Positions 53,784 to 61,506 of a stretch of DNA of 64,000 nt are shown one piece after another. The position numbers and the translations under genes were made by a program. Numbering within the stretch: position 1 is the first letter of the stretch; each line of letters opens with the position of its first letter. Under the pieces are notes generated by a model that saw only the letters and a program-made list of their open reading frames with translations, was not told the origin of the DNA and ran no database searches. The DNA is from Oryzomicrobium terrae (lineage in GTDB: Bacteria; Pseudomonadota; Gammaproteobacteria; Burkholderiales; Rhodocyclaceae): the NCBI RefSeq assembly GCF_008274805.1, contig NZ_CP022579.1:1302001-1366000 (forward strand), given 5' to 3'.

Positions 53784-54605
53784 TTACCACAGCTTCCACC
53801 AGGGTTCCTTGCGGTCCAGGCCTCGCGCGTAATAGACGCTGTTGGGGAAGTTCTTCTTCATGATCCGCTCGGCGTCGTCGCGCAGATCGTTCATGCCCAT
53901 GTTGTCGTAGCCCTTGACCATTATGAACAGGGCTTCCTCGGTGATCGGTGCTTCCGGATAGTTGATCACCGCCGACTGGGCCCGGTTGACCGCCGCCAGA
54001 TAAGCACCACGCTTCATGTAGTAGCGGGCGACATGGACCTCGTTGGAGGCCATGGCGTTTACCAGATAGCGCATGCGCAGCACCGCATCCTTGGAGTACT
54101 TGCTCTCGGGGAAGCGGGTGACCAGCTGGCGGTAGGTGTCGAAGGCCTCACGCATGCCCTTGGGGTCGCGCTCGGTCTCGTCCTGCATGCTGACGTAAGC
54201 CATCACGCCCAGGTCGTCGTTGAAGTTGGCTAGCCCCTTCAGGTAATACATGTAATCGACGTTGGGGTGGCTGGGGTGCAGCTTGATGAAGCGGTCGCAG
54301 GCGGCGATGGCGGATGCCTGCTCGCCGGTCTTGAAGTACGCGTAGGCGACCTCGATCTGGGCTTGCTGGGCGTAGCGGCCGTAGGGGTAGCGGGCTTCGA
54401 GCTTTTCGAACAGCTTGATGGCCTTGTCCCAGGCGCCGTCAGCCATGGAGTCCTTGGCTTCGCTATAGAGCTTGTTGGCCGACCAGCCAAGGGTTTCGTC
54501 CTTGACCTCGGGGAGCAGGCCGCAACCGGCCGTCAGGCTCGCCACGGCAACCAGGGCGATAGCCGCCATCCGGGCCAGGGGTTTTGTCGTTACACTCCGG
54601 GCCAT
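53784..54605 (-). CDS. bamD: Outer-membrane protein assembly factor BamD
   Basis: A 273-aa essential lipoprotein of the BAM complex that inserts beta-barrel proteins. The N-terminus is a lipoprotein signal (MAAIALVAVASLTAGC; acylated Cys in LTAGC). Five TPR-like repeats follow: KLYSEAKDSMADGAWDKAIK, PYGRYAQQAQIEVAYAYFK, HPNVDYMYYLKGLANF, DTYRQLVTRFPESKYSKDA and the YMKRGAYLAAVNRAQ set. Start ATG 54605 overlaps the divergent rluD start codon. An in-frame ATG at 54623 is possible but would lie inside rluD. Confidence 0.96.
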   Translation of the reverse strand: MARSVTTKPLARMAAIALVAVASLTAGCGLLPEVKDETLGWSANKLYSEAKDSMADGAWDKAIKLFEKLEARYPYGRYAQQAQIEVAYAYFKTGEQASAIAACDRFIKLHPSHPNVDYMYYLKGLANFNDDLGVMAYVSMQDETERDPKGMREAFDTYRQLVTRFPESKYSKDAVLRMRYLVNAMASNEVHVARYYMKRGAYLAAVNRAQSAVINYPEAPITEEALFIMVKGYDNMGMNDLRDDAERIMKKNFPNSVYYARGLDRKEPWWKLW

Positions 54606-55752
54606 GTGTTCCACGCGTTCCACTAAATTGAGCCTTTCCGAGAATTCCCGAGTACCGGCGACCGTCGATGCGGTCGAAACCGGCCAGCCGATTGATGATC
54701 GCGGCGATTATAGCGCAGCCAATGGCGCTGCCCCGTTCATTGCCGAGGATGACGATGATGCGCTGGAGCCGGACGATGGGGGGCTGTTCCCGCCCGTCGC
54801 CGCCGCTCGCAACCTTGCTCCGGCTGCCCCGTTGGTGATTCCGGCGGAATGCGCCGGGCTGCGTCTCGATCAAGCCTTGGCCAAGATGCTGCCCCAGCAT
54901 TCCCGCGCCCGCCTGCAAGGCTGGATCCGCGATGGACTGGTCAGCCTGGACGGTGCGCCGGTGAGCGAGCCCAAGCGCAAGGTGCGCAGCGGCGAGACGG
55001 TGCTGCTGGCCGAGGTGCCTCTGCCCGAACAGCAGGCCTTTGCCGCCGAGGCGATCGCCCTCGATGTGGTGTTCGAAGACGAGCATCTGCTGGTGATCAA
55101 CAAGCCGGCCGGTCTGGTGGTCCATCCCGCCGCCGGCAACTGGAGCGGCACCTTGCTCAACGCTCTGCTGTACCGCTATCCCGGCGCCGCCCTGTTGCCC
55201 CGGGCCGGGATTGTCCATCGCCTGGACAAAGACACCTCCGGATTGATGGTGGTGGCGAAAACCCTGGAGGCCCAGACCGATCTGGTGCGCCAACTGCAGG
55301 CCCGCACGGTCAAGCGCCAGTATGCCGCCTTGGCCAAGGGGGGCATCGCCGGCGGTGGCACGGTCAATGCGCCAATCGGCCGCCACCCTAGCCAGCGCAT
55401 CAAGATGGCGGTGGTGCCTGGGGGAAAGCCGGCGGTGACCCATTACCGGGTGGTCGAGCAGCTCCCCGGGGCGACCTTGGTCGAGTGTTCTCTGGAAACC
55501 GGGCGGACCCACCAGATCCGCGTCCATCTGGCCCATATCGGTCATCCCCTGGTGGGAGACCCGGTTTATGGCAGCGGCCAGGGCAAGGCCGTCCTGCCGG
55601 CGGCGGCCCTGGCCTTCCCCCGTCAGGCCCTGCACGCCTGGCGCCTGGGTTTGCTCCACCCGGCCAGCGGCCAGGCCCAGGCGTGGGAAGCGCCGCTCCC
55701 CGATGATTTTTCCCAGCTGCTGGAGGCGCTTCGTGGCAACGACAAAACCTGA
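54604..55752 (+). CDS. rluD: 23S rRNA pseudouridine(1911/1915/1917) synthase
   Basis: A 382-aa RluA-family enzyme that makes three pseudouridines in helix 69 of 23S rRNA. An S4-like domain (about 80-140: RLDQALAKMLPQHSRARLQGWIRDG) precedes the catalytic domain with the Asp in AGIVHRLDKDTSGLMVVAK and LLVINKPAGLVVHPAAGN, plus LETGRTHQIRVHLAHIGHP. The first about 75 residues are acidic and disordered (AEDDDDALEPDDGG) and longer than in E. coli RluD. A later GTG or TTG start cannot be excluded, but ATG 54604 is the only ATG before the S4 domain. Confidence 0.93.
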   Translation: MCSTRSTKLSLSENSRVPATVDAVETGQPIDDRGDYSAANGAAPFIAEDDDDALEPDDGGLFPPVAAARNLAPAAPLVIPAECAGLRLDQALAKMLPQHSRARLQGWIRDGLVSLDGAPVSEPKRKVRSGETVLLAEVPLPEQQAFAAEAIALDVVFEDEHLLVINKPAGLVVHPAAGNWSGTLLNALLYRYPGAALLPRAGIVHRLDKDTSGLMVVAKTLEAQTDLVRQLQARTVKRQYAALAKGGIAGGGTVNAPIGRHPSQRIKMAVVPGGKPAVTHYRVVEQLPGATLVECSLETGRTHQIRVHLAHIGHPLVGDPVYGSGQGKAVLPAAALAFPRQALHAWRLGLLHPASGQAQAWEAPLPDDFSQLLEALRGNDKT

Positions 55753-56524
55753 TCTGGCAACCTCGTCTGGCGGGAATCCCCTCGATCTGCTGGTTCCGGA
55801 CTGGCCCGCCCCGCCTGGCGTGCGAGCCTTTCAGACAACCCGGGAGGGTGGTGTCAGCCTGCCGCCCTTTACCAGTCTCAACCTGGGGGACCACGTGGAG
55901 GACGATCCGGCGGCGGTAGCGGCCAACCGGGGCCGGATCGAAGCCCTGCTACCGGCCAAACCCCTGTGGCTAAAGCAGGTCCATGGCATCCGCGTCGCCG
56001 ATGCCGGACGCGATGTTCCCGGGTGCGAGGCGGACGCCGTGGTGGCGCGTACCCGGGAGGCGGTGGCGGTGATCATGACCGCCGATTGTCTGCCGGTACT
56101 GTTCTGCAATACCGCCGGCAGTGTGGTGGCGGCGGCCCATGCTGGCTGGCGTGGCTTGGCCGGTGGGGTGCTGGAAGCTACCCTGGCGGCCATGGCGGTG
56201 CGCCCCAGCGAGGTGTTGGCCTGGTTGGGGCCGGCCATCGGCCCCCGAGCATTTGAGGTGGGAGATGAGGTGCGAAGGGCGTTCGTTGCCCAGCATGCCC
56301 GGGCGGCTGCCGCGTTCCACCCGCTGCTCGGCAGCGACGACGCCCCTGTGCCGGGCAAATGGCTGGCCGATATCTACGCCCTGGCGCGTCTGCGCCTGGC
56401 ATCCGCCGGGGTGGAGCAGGTGTTTGGCGGTGCCTGGTGCACCCATTCCCAGAGCGATCGTTTCTTTTCCTACCGGCGCGAGGCCCGCACCGGGCGCATG
56501 GGCAGCTTCATCTGGCTGACGTAA
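55733..56524 (+). CDS. pgeF: Peptidoglycan editing factor PgeF (YfiH, laccase-like)
   Basis: A 263-aa member of the YfiH/multicopper-polyphenol-oxidase family. In E. coli it hydrolyses misincorporated UDP-MurNAc-Ser, editing the wall precursor pool. Zinc-binding residues are visible: His in KQVHGIRVAD, Cys in MTADCLPVLF and His in AAHAGWRGLAGGVL. The start is GTG 55733, set by an excellent GGAGG seven bases upstream; the longer frame is an rluD shadow. It overlaps rluD by 20 bases, so the two are translationally coupled. Confidence 0.93.
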   Translation: MATTKPDLATSSGGNPLDLLVPDWPAPPGVRAFQTTREGGVSLPPFTSLNLGDHVEDDPAAVAANRGRIEALLPAKPLWLKQVHGIRVADAGRDVPGCEADAVVARTREAVAVIMTADCLPVLFCNTAGSVVAAAHAGWRGLAGGVLEATLAAMAVRPSEVLAWLGPAIGPRAFEVGDEVRRAFVAQHARAAAAFHPLLGSDDAPVPGKWLADIYALARLRLASAGVEQVFGGAWCTHSQSDRFFSYRREARTGRMGSFIWLT

Positions 56525-56559
56525 GCAGGTAAGGGTCAGAGAGCGGCAAGCATGGGGGG

Positions 56560-56565
56560 TATAAT
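56560..56565 (+). promoter_or_regulatory. -10 element before the ZIP gene
   Basis: A perfect TATAAT within GGGGGGTATAATCGCCCCC, 27 bases before the chosen start. No clear -35. Confidence 0.4.
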
Positions 56566-56592
56566 CGCCCCCTTTTGCTTTTGACCCCTACC

Positions 56593-57390
56593 ATGTCTCC
56601 CCTGGGCTGGATTCTTACCCTGAGCTTTGCCGGTGGCGTTCTGTCGGTGATCGCGGCGGCTCTCATCGGCCTCGGGACGCGGGCGTCTGCGGTTCCCCAC
56701 CTGATTTCCTACGCCATCGGGGCCCTGCTGGGCGCCGTTTTCCTGGAAATCCTGCCCCACGCCATCGAGAATGCGCAGAACGTGCACAATCTGGCGGCCA
56801 CCGTGCTGGGCGGCATCCTGCTGTTCTTCATTCTGGAAAAACTGGTGCTGTGGCGCCATTGTCATGGCCATGCCACCGGCCACGACTGCGAGGCCCACGA
56901 GCCGGCACTCGCCTCCCACGGTCATGGCCATGACCACGGCCGTTCGGGCCTGCTGATCCTGATCGGCGACACCTTTCACAATTTCGTCGATGGCATCCTG
57001 ATTGCTGCGGCTTTTCTGGAAAACCCGTCGGTAGGCCTGGTCACGGCCTTCGCCATCATCGCCCACGAGATTCCCCAGGAGCTGGGTGATTTCGTCGTGC
57101 TGATCCACTCCGGTTACAGCCGCACCAAGGCGTTGCTGTTCAACGTCCTGTCCGGGGTGGCGACCATGATCGGCGCCCTGCTTGCCTACTACGCCCTGTC
57201 GTCGGTCCAGGAGTGGGTTCCGTCCCTGCTGGCCCTGGCGGCAGCGAGCATGCTCTATGTGGCGGTGGCCGACCTCATCCCCGGCTTGCACCGTCGGCCG
57301 GAGATCAAGGCCACCGTGCAGCAGGTGCTATTGATCGGCGCGGGCATCGGTTCCATTGCCTTGGTGCGCATCTTCGTCGACCACGGCTGA
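56593..57390 (+). CDS. ZIP-family metal transporter
   Basis: A 265-aa inner-membrane importer for zinc or related divalent metals. About eight helices. Helix IV carries FHNFVDGILIAAAF and helix V carries AHEIPQELGDFVVLI, the paired ZIP metal-site signatures. A His-rich cytoplasmic loop lies between helices III and IV (about residues 92-118: HCHGHATGH, HGHGHDHG). ATG 56593 is chosen over an in-frame TTG six codons upstream. The metal is not decided by sequence alone. Confidence 0.94.
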   Translation: MSPLGWILTLSFAGGVLSVIAAALIGLGTRASAVPHLISYAIGALLGAVFLEILPHAIENAQNVHNLAATVLGGILLFFILEKLVLWRHCHGHATGHDCEAHEPALASHGHGHDHGRSGLLILIGDTFHNFVDGILIAAAFLENPSVGLVTAFAIIAHEIPQELGDFVVLIHSGYSRTKALLFNVLSGVATMIGALLAYYALSSVQEWVPSLLALAAASMLYVAVADLIPGLHRRPEIKATVQQVLLIGAGIGSIALVRIFVDHG

Positions 57391-57472
57391 GACCCGGCGG
57401 CGGGCGGGGTAGCCCTGCCCAGCGCTGCGTTGCAGACTGCTCGCCCCAAGACGCCACTGCAACATTCGCCCC

Positions 57473-57504
57473 ACCGGCCCGCCTTCGGGCCGGTCCTTCT
57501 TTTG
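57473..57504 (+). terminator. Terminator of the ZIP gene
   Basis: Perfect 9-bp stem ACCGGCCCG/CGGGCCGGT (57473-57481 with 57486-57494), four-base loop, then CCTTCTTTT. Confidence 0.85.
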
Positions 57505-57542
57505 GTCGAGTGCAGCTGCCTGGCTGGAAAGAGGTCAGGCCC

Positions 57543-57785
57543 TCAGGCCCGATCCTCCGTGGTCTCGTCTGGAGTGGGGGCTTGGGCCGTCCGCTCGGCC
57601 ATCATTTCCTGGTAGCGGCGGCGTTGCCGGCGTACCTTGCTGCCGGCGAAATACAGGATCAGGCCGCAGGGGAGGGCACCGAAGAGCAGGAAGGTCATGA
57701 TGCCGCCAACCACGCTGGGTTCGGTGAAAGCAGCCAGGGTGGCGACGTACAGCCATCCGATGACGATGATGAGGGTGACAGGCAT
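57543..57785 (-). CDS. Small two-helix membrane protein of unknown function
   Basis: An 80-aa protein. Two hydrophobic helices (about 3-20 and 27-47: VTLIIVIGWLYVATLAAF; GGIMTFLLFGALPCGLILYF) are followed by a basic-acidic tail (VRRQRRRYQEMMAER, then Thr/Glu-rich). The positive-inside rule puts the tail in the cytoplasm. I do not recognise a named family. The ATG at 57785 begins the first helix; the much longer frame upstream of it covers the phaC leader and is not coding. It is divergent from phaC. Confidence 0.6.
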   Translation of the reverse strand: MPVTLIIVIGWLYVATLAAFTEPSVVGGIMTFLLFGALPCGLILYFAGSKVRRQRRRYQEMMAERTAQAPTPDETTEDRA

Positions 57786-57959
57786 CCGCGGACAGTCGGT
57801 GTGATCGGTGGAAAATGAGCCCGGGACATGGGCGGGGGACGCAAGGTCGAATGGTGTGTGTGCGCCGGGCCAATGAATGATTATAGCCGCCCCGGTTGCC
57901 CCGTCCGTGGCTCCAGTTGTGGCTTCCGGCCTTTTGTCTCGTTTTCCGGACGATTCCCA

Positions 57960-57989
57960 TTGACACGCTTCGGGGCGGCTATGCAGAAT
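57960..57989 (+). promoter_or_regulatory. Candidate phaC promoter
   Basis: Consensus TTGACA at 57960-57965 and CAGAAT at 57984-57989 with 18 bases between. It would start transcription near 57996, between the two possible phaC start codons, favouring the later one at 58039. Confidence 0.5.
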
Positions 57990-58038
57990 GAAAATCCTGC
58001 CCCGCACCACCGTGCGGGCCATCTGCCGGAGCGTACCG

Positions 58039-59775
58039 ATGTTCAAAGGGCCGGAAGGTTTCTCGTTTTCCATGCCGCAGTTTCTCCAGTGGAGCCAGAC
58101 GGCAACGCAGCAATTGCAGGCCCTGCTGGCGTCCCAATCGACAGGGGGGGCTGAAGGTGCGGGGGCTCCTCCCCGCTGGCCCGAGGCCGAAGCGCTGACG
58201 GCCTTGCAGAAAGAACACCTGGAACGCCACGGGCGTCTGTGGCAATCCATGCTGGCGGCTTCCGCCGGCAAACCCGAGGAAGCACCCTACCGGGTCGAGC
58301 CTGAGCCTGGCGACCGGCGCTTTGCAGCGCCCGAATGGGCGGAAAGCCCAATCTTCGATTATCTGCGCCAGGCTTATCTGCTCAATGCCCGTTATGTCCG
58401 CGAGCTGGTTGAACTGGTGCCGACCGAGGATGAGAAGGCCAAGAACAAGTTGCGTTTTCTGGCGCGCCAGTACGCCGACGCCCTGGCCCCGTCCAACTTT
58501 GCCGCCACTAATCCGGAATTCGTCAAGCAGGCGTTGGCCACCAAGGGAGCCAGCATCACCACCGGCATCCAGAACCTGATTGCCGATCTGGAGAAGGGGC
58601 GGATCTCGATGACCGACGAGTCGGTCTTCGAGGTGGGCAAGAACATCGCCACCAGCGAGGGCAGTGTCGTCTTCGAGAACGAGCTGATCCAGCTGATCCA
58701 GTACAAGCCCCTGACCGCCAAGGTGGCCAAGCGGCCCTTGCTGATCGTGCCGCCCTGCATCAACAAGTACTACATCCTCGACCTGCAGCCGGACAACTCC
58801 CTGGTGCGCTTCGCCGTCGAGCAGGGCCACACGGTCTTCCTCGTTTCCTGGCGCAATCCCAAGGCCGAGCTGGGGCACTACTCGTGGAACGACTATCTGG
58901 AGCAAGGCCCCATCGCCGCGATCGGCGCGGTGCGCGATATCGCCAAGGTGCGGGAATTCAACGTGCTCGGCTTCTGCGTCGGTGGCACCCTGCTGACGTC
59001 GGCCCTGGCCGTGCTCAAGGCCCGGGGTGAAAATCCGGCCACGTCGCTGACCCTGCTCACCACCTTCCTCGACTTCTCCGATACCGGGGACCTGGCCCAC
59101 TTCGTGGACGACCGGCTGATCTCCACCTGGGAGGCCACCATCGGCCGCGGTGGCCTGCTTTCTGCCCGGGAGCTGTCCACCACCTTCTCGGCCCTGCGTC
59201 CCAACGACCTGATCTGGAACTACGTCGCCAACAACTACCTGAAGGGGCAGAAACCGGCGGCCTTCGACTTGCTCTACTGGAACAGCGATTCCACCAACCT
59301 GCCGGGTCCCATGGCCTGCTGGTACCTGCGCAACATGTACCGGGACAACGCCCTGCGCGTGCCTGGCAAGCTGGAGATGTGCGGGGTCAAGGTGGACTTG
59401 GCCAAGCTCGACATGCCGGTCTATCTCCTGGCGACCCGGGAGGATCACATCGTCCCCTGGCAGTCGGCTTTTCAGAGCACCCGCTTGCTGGCCGGGCCGA
59501 AGCGCTTCGTGTTGGGGGCGTCGGGTCACATCGCCGGGGTTGTCAACCCGGCGTCAAAAAACAAGCGTAGCTTCTGGAAGAACGACGATCTTAGCGCTGA
59601 CGCTCAGGGTTGGCTGGCCGGTGCCACTGAGTACAAGGGCAGTTGGTGGCTCGACTGGGCTGCCTGGCTGGAAGACTTCAAGGGGGGCGAAAAGGCCGCA
59701 CCGAAAAAGGCTGGCGGCAACGGCTACGCCGAGATCGAGCCGGCGCCTGGACGCTATGTGAAGGAAAAAGCCTAG
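58039..59775 (+). CDS. phaC: Class I poly(3-hydroxyalkanoate) synthase
   Basis: A 578-aa enzyme that polymerises (R)-3-hydroxyacyl-CoA on the granule surface. The lipase-like box has the nucleophile Cys313 in GFCVGGTLL. The catalytic Asp is in ATREDHIVPWQSA and the His in ASGHIAGVVNP. KRPLLIVPPCINKYYILDLQPDNS is a hallmark (two parts of the class I signature). ATG 58039 has GGAG eight bases upstream and follows the putative transcription start; the ATG at 57988 lies inside the promoter. phaB and phaR follow on the same strand. Confidence 0.96.
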   Translation: MFKGPEGFSFSMPQFLQWSQTATQQLQALLASQSTGGAEGAGAPPRWPEAEALTALQKEHLERHGRLWQSMLAASAGKPEEAPYRVEPEPGDRRFAAPEWAESPIFDYLRQAYLLNARYVRELVELVPTEDEKAKNKLRFLARQYADALAPSNFAATNPEFVKQALATKGASITTGIQNLIADLEKGRISMTDESVFEVGKNIATSEGSVVFENELIQLIQYKPLTAKVAKRPLLIVPPCINKYYILDLQPDNSLVRFAVEQGHTVFLVSWRNPKAELGHYSWNDYLEQGPIAAIGAVRDIAKVREFNVLGFCVGGTLLTSALAVLKARGENPATSLTLLTTFLDFSDTGDLAHFVDDRLISTWEATIGRGGLLSARELSTTFSALRPNDLIWNYVANNYLKGQKPAAFDLLYWNSDSTNLPGPMACWYLRNMYRDNALRVPGKLEMCGVKVDLAKLDMPVYLLATREDHIVPWQSAFQSTRLLAGPKRFVLGASGHIAGVVNPASKNKRSFWKNDDLSADAQGWLAGATEYKGSWWLDWAAWLEDFKGGEKAAPKKAGGNGYAEIEPAPGRYVKEKA

Positions 59776-59921
59776 CCGGTCGTACGGTGCGGTTCGGGCC
59801 GCTACTTGGTGGCGCCGCTGGCTTGGTGCCGGCAGGGCATGCAGTATCGAAGGTTCCCCCAAGGAGCCTGGAAAAGAAGTAACGAAGACGGGATGAACCT
59901 ACAACCAAGGAAGGAAATGTA

Positions 59922-60665
59922 ATGACGCAACGCATCGCACTTGTCACCGGCGCCATGGGCGGGATCGGCTCGGCGGTTTGCCAGGAACTGGCGAAGGCGG
60001 GCTACAAGGTGGCGGCGAACTACCACCCGCAGTTCGACAATCCGGACGAGTGGCTCAAGGAACAGGCCGAGGCCGGGTTCAAGGATTTCGTGCCGGTGGC
60101 CGGCGACGTGTCCGACTATGAGTCGTGCAAGGCCATGGTGGCCGAGGTGGAAGCCAAGCTGGGCCCGGTGGACATCCTGGTGAACAACGCCGGCATCACC
60201 CGGGACAAGTTCTTCGCCAAGATGGAAAAGGGCCAGTGGGATGCGGTGATCAACACCAACCTGAACAGCCTGTTCAACGTCACCCACCAGGTGTCGGCGA
60301 AGATGGCCGAGCGGGGCTGGGGCCGGATCATCAACATTTCCTCGGTCAATGGTGTCAAGGGCCAGGCCGGCCAGTCCAACTACTCGGCCGCCAAGGCCGG
60401 CGTGATCGGCTTCACCAAGGCCCTGGCCCAGGAACTGGCGGCCAAGGGCGTGACGGTCAATGCCATCGCCCCGGGCTACATCGCCACCAAGATGGTCATG
60501 GCCATCAAGCCGGAAATCCTCCAGACCATCGTCGATTCCGTGCCGATGAAGCGCCTGGGCAAGCCCGAGGAAATCGGCGGCCTGTGTGCCTATCTGGCCT
60601 CCGACATGGCCGGCTTCGTCACCGGCGCCACCATCAACATCAACGGCGGGCTGTACTACCAGTAA
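59922..60665 (+). CDS. phaB: Acetoacetyl-CoA reductase (NADPH)
   Basis: A 247-aa short-chain dehydrogenase that converts acetoacetyl-CoA to (R)-3-hydroxybutyryl-CoA, the monomer for PhaC. Cofactor motif VTGAMGGIGSAVCQELAKAG, then NNAGITRD, catalytic Ser in INISSVNG and Tyr-x3-Lys in NYSAAKAG. GKPEEIGGLCAYLASDMAGF is typical of PhaB. An AAGGAAA ribosome site lies just before ATG. It follows phaC by 146 bases. Confidence 0.95.
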   Translation: MTQRIALVTGAMGGIGSAVCQELAKAGYKVAANYHPQFDNPDEWLKEQAEAGFKDFVPVAGDVSDYESCKAMVAEVEAKLGPVDILVNNAGITRDKFFAKMEKGQWDAVINTNLNSLFNVTHQVSAKMAERGWGRIINISSVNGVKGQAGQSNYSAAKAGVIGFTKALAQELAAKGVTVNAIAPGYIATKMVMAIKPEILQTIVDSVPMKRLGKPEEIGGLCAYLASDMAGFVTGATININGGLYYQ

Positions 60666-60691
60666 GCCTGTCGATGTGTTTTTGCTGTACC

Positions 60692-60720
60692 GCAAAAGTC
60701 CCGCTCCGGCGGGGCTTTTG
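60692..60720 (+). terminator. Terminator of phaB
   Basis: Stem CAAAAG-CCCGC with GCGGG-CTTTTG around a TCCG loop (one bulged T), ending in a T-rich tail. Its 3' end is directly followed by the phaR -10 element. Confidence 0.75.
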
Positions 60721-60727
60721 CTTTGTG

Positions 60728-60733
60728 TATAAT
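60728..60733 (+). promoter_or_regulatory. -10 element before phaR
   Basis: A perfect TATAAT. No good -35 lies 16-18 bases upstream because that stretch is the phaB terminator stem. Confidence 0.4.
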
Positions 60734-60888
60734 TCGTTAATCACGCTGGTCGCGCTGATCGACCTGAAAACGGTCGGCTTCCTGACGTCATCTGCCGCCT
60801 TTTGCGCGGTGGCCGCCGGAATGTCGATGGGCCTTCGCCCCGGGTTCGTCACCGCCTGATTCTTCCTCCCCCTCCCGGAGCCCGCCTA

Positions 60889-61503
60889 ATGTCGGACCAG
60901 ACTCGACTGATCAAGAAGTACCCCAACCGGCGTCTCTACGACACCAAGACCAGTGCCTACATTACCCTGGCCGACGTCAAGGATCTGGTGCTGCGCTTCG
61001 AGGAATTCAAGGTGGTGGATGCCAAGGCCGGCGACGACCTGACCCGCAGCATCCTGCTGCAGATCATCCTGGAAGAGGAAACCGGCGGTGTGCCGATCTT
61101 CTCCACCGAACTGCTGGCCCAGATGATTCGCTTCTATGGCAACTCCATGCAGGCGATGCTGAGCAAGTACCTGGAAACCAACATGAAGGCTTTTGTCGAT
61201 TTCCAGGGCAAGGTGCAGGAACAGTCGCGCTCGATGTACGGCGACAACAACCAGATGCAGTCCGACATGTGGGCCCAGTTCCTCAATTTCCAGGGCCCGG
61301 CCATGCAGAGCATGATGTCGGCCTACATGGACCAGAGCAAGAAGATGTTCCACCAGATGCAGGCGCAGATCGAGAGCCAGACGCGGAACATGTTTACCGG
61401 TGGCTTTCCGTTTCCCGGCACCCCTGGTGCATCGGGTGCTCCCGCCGCCGGCAACACTCCGGGCAACAAGCCCGATGGCAAGAAAACCGAAAAAGCAGGA
61501 TAG
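60889..61503 (+). CDS. phaR: Polyhydroxyalkanoate synthesis repressor PhaR
   Basis: A 204-aa regulator that binds DNA and PHA granules; it represses phasin and its own gene until polymer titrates it. The N-terminal DNA/polymer-binding domain (PHB_acc_N) is diagnostic: RLIKKYPNRRLYDTKTSAYI at residues 6-25. The PHB_acc repeats continue (ELLAQMIRFYGNSMQAML), followed by a Met/Gln-rich amphipathic region that should bind granules, and a Gly/Pro/Lys tail. No phasin gene is in the window. rimO starts three bases after its stop. Confidence 0.95.
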   Translation: MSDQTRLIKKYPNRRLYDTKTSAYITLADVKDLVLRFEEFKVVDAKAGDDLTRSILLQIILEEETGGVPIFSTELLAQMIRFYGNSMQAMLSKYLETNMKAFVDFQGKVQEQSRSMYGDNNQMQSDMWAQFLNFQGPAMQSMMSAYMDQSKKMFHQMQAQIESQTRNMFTGGFPFPGTPGASGAPAAGNTPGNKPDGKKTEKAG

Positions 61504-61506
61504 AAC

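Noticed and set aside
57988-58038. Earlier phaC start at ATG 57988
   Set aside because: It overlaps the probable -10 element and has no ribosome site, whereas ATG 58039 has GGAG at the right distance.
60725-60859. 45-codon hydrophobic frame starting GTG between phaB and phaR
   Set aside because: Its start codon sits against the TATAAT element and there is no ribosome site, so it cannot be translated from that promoter.
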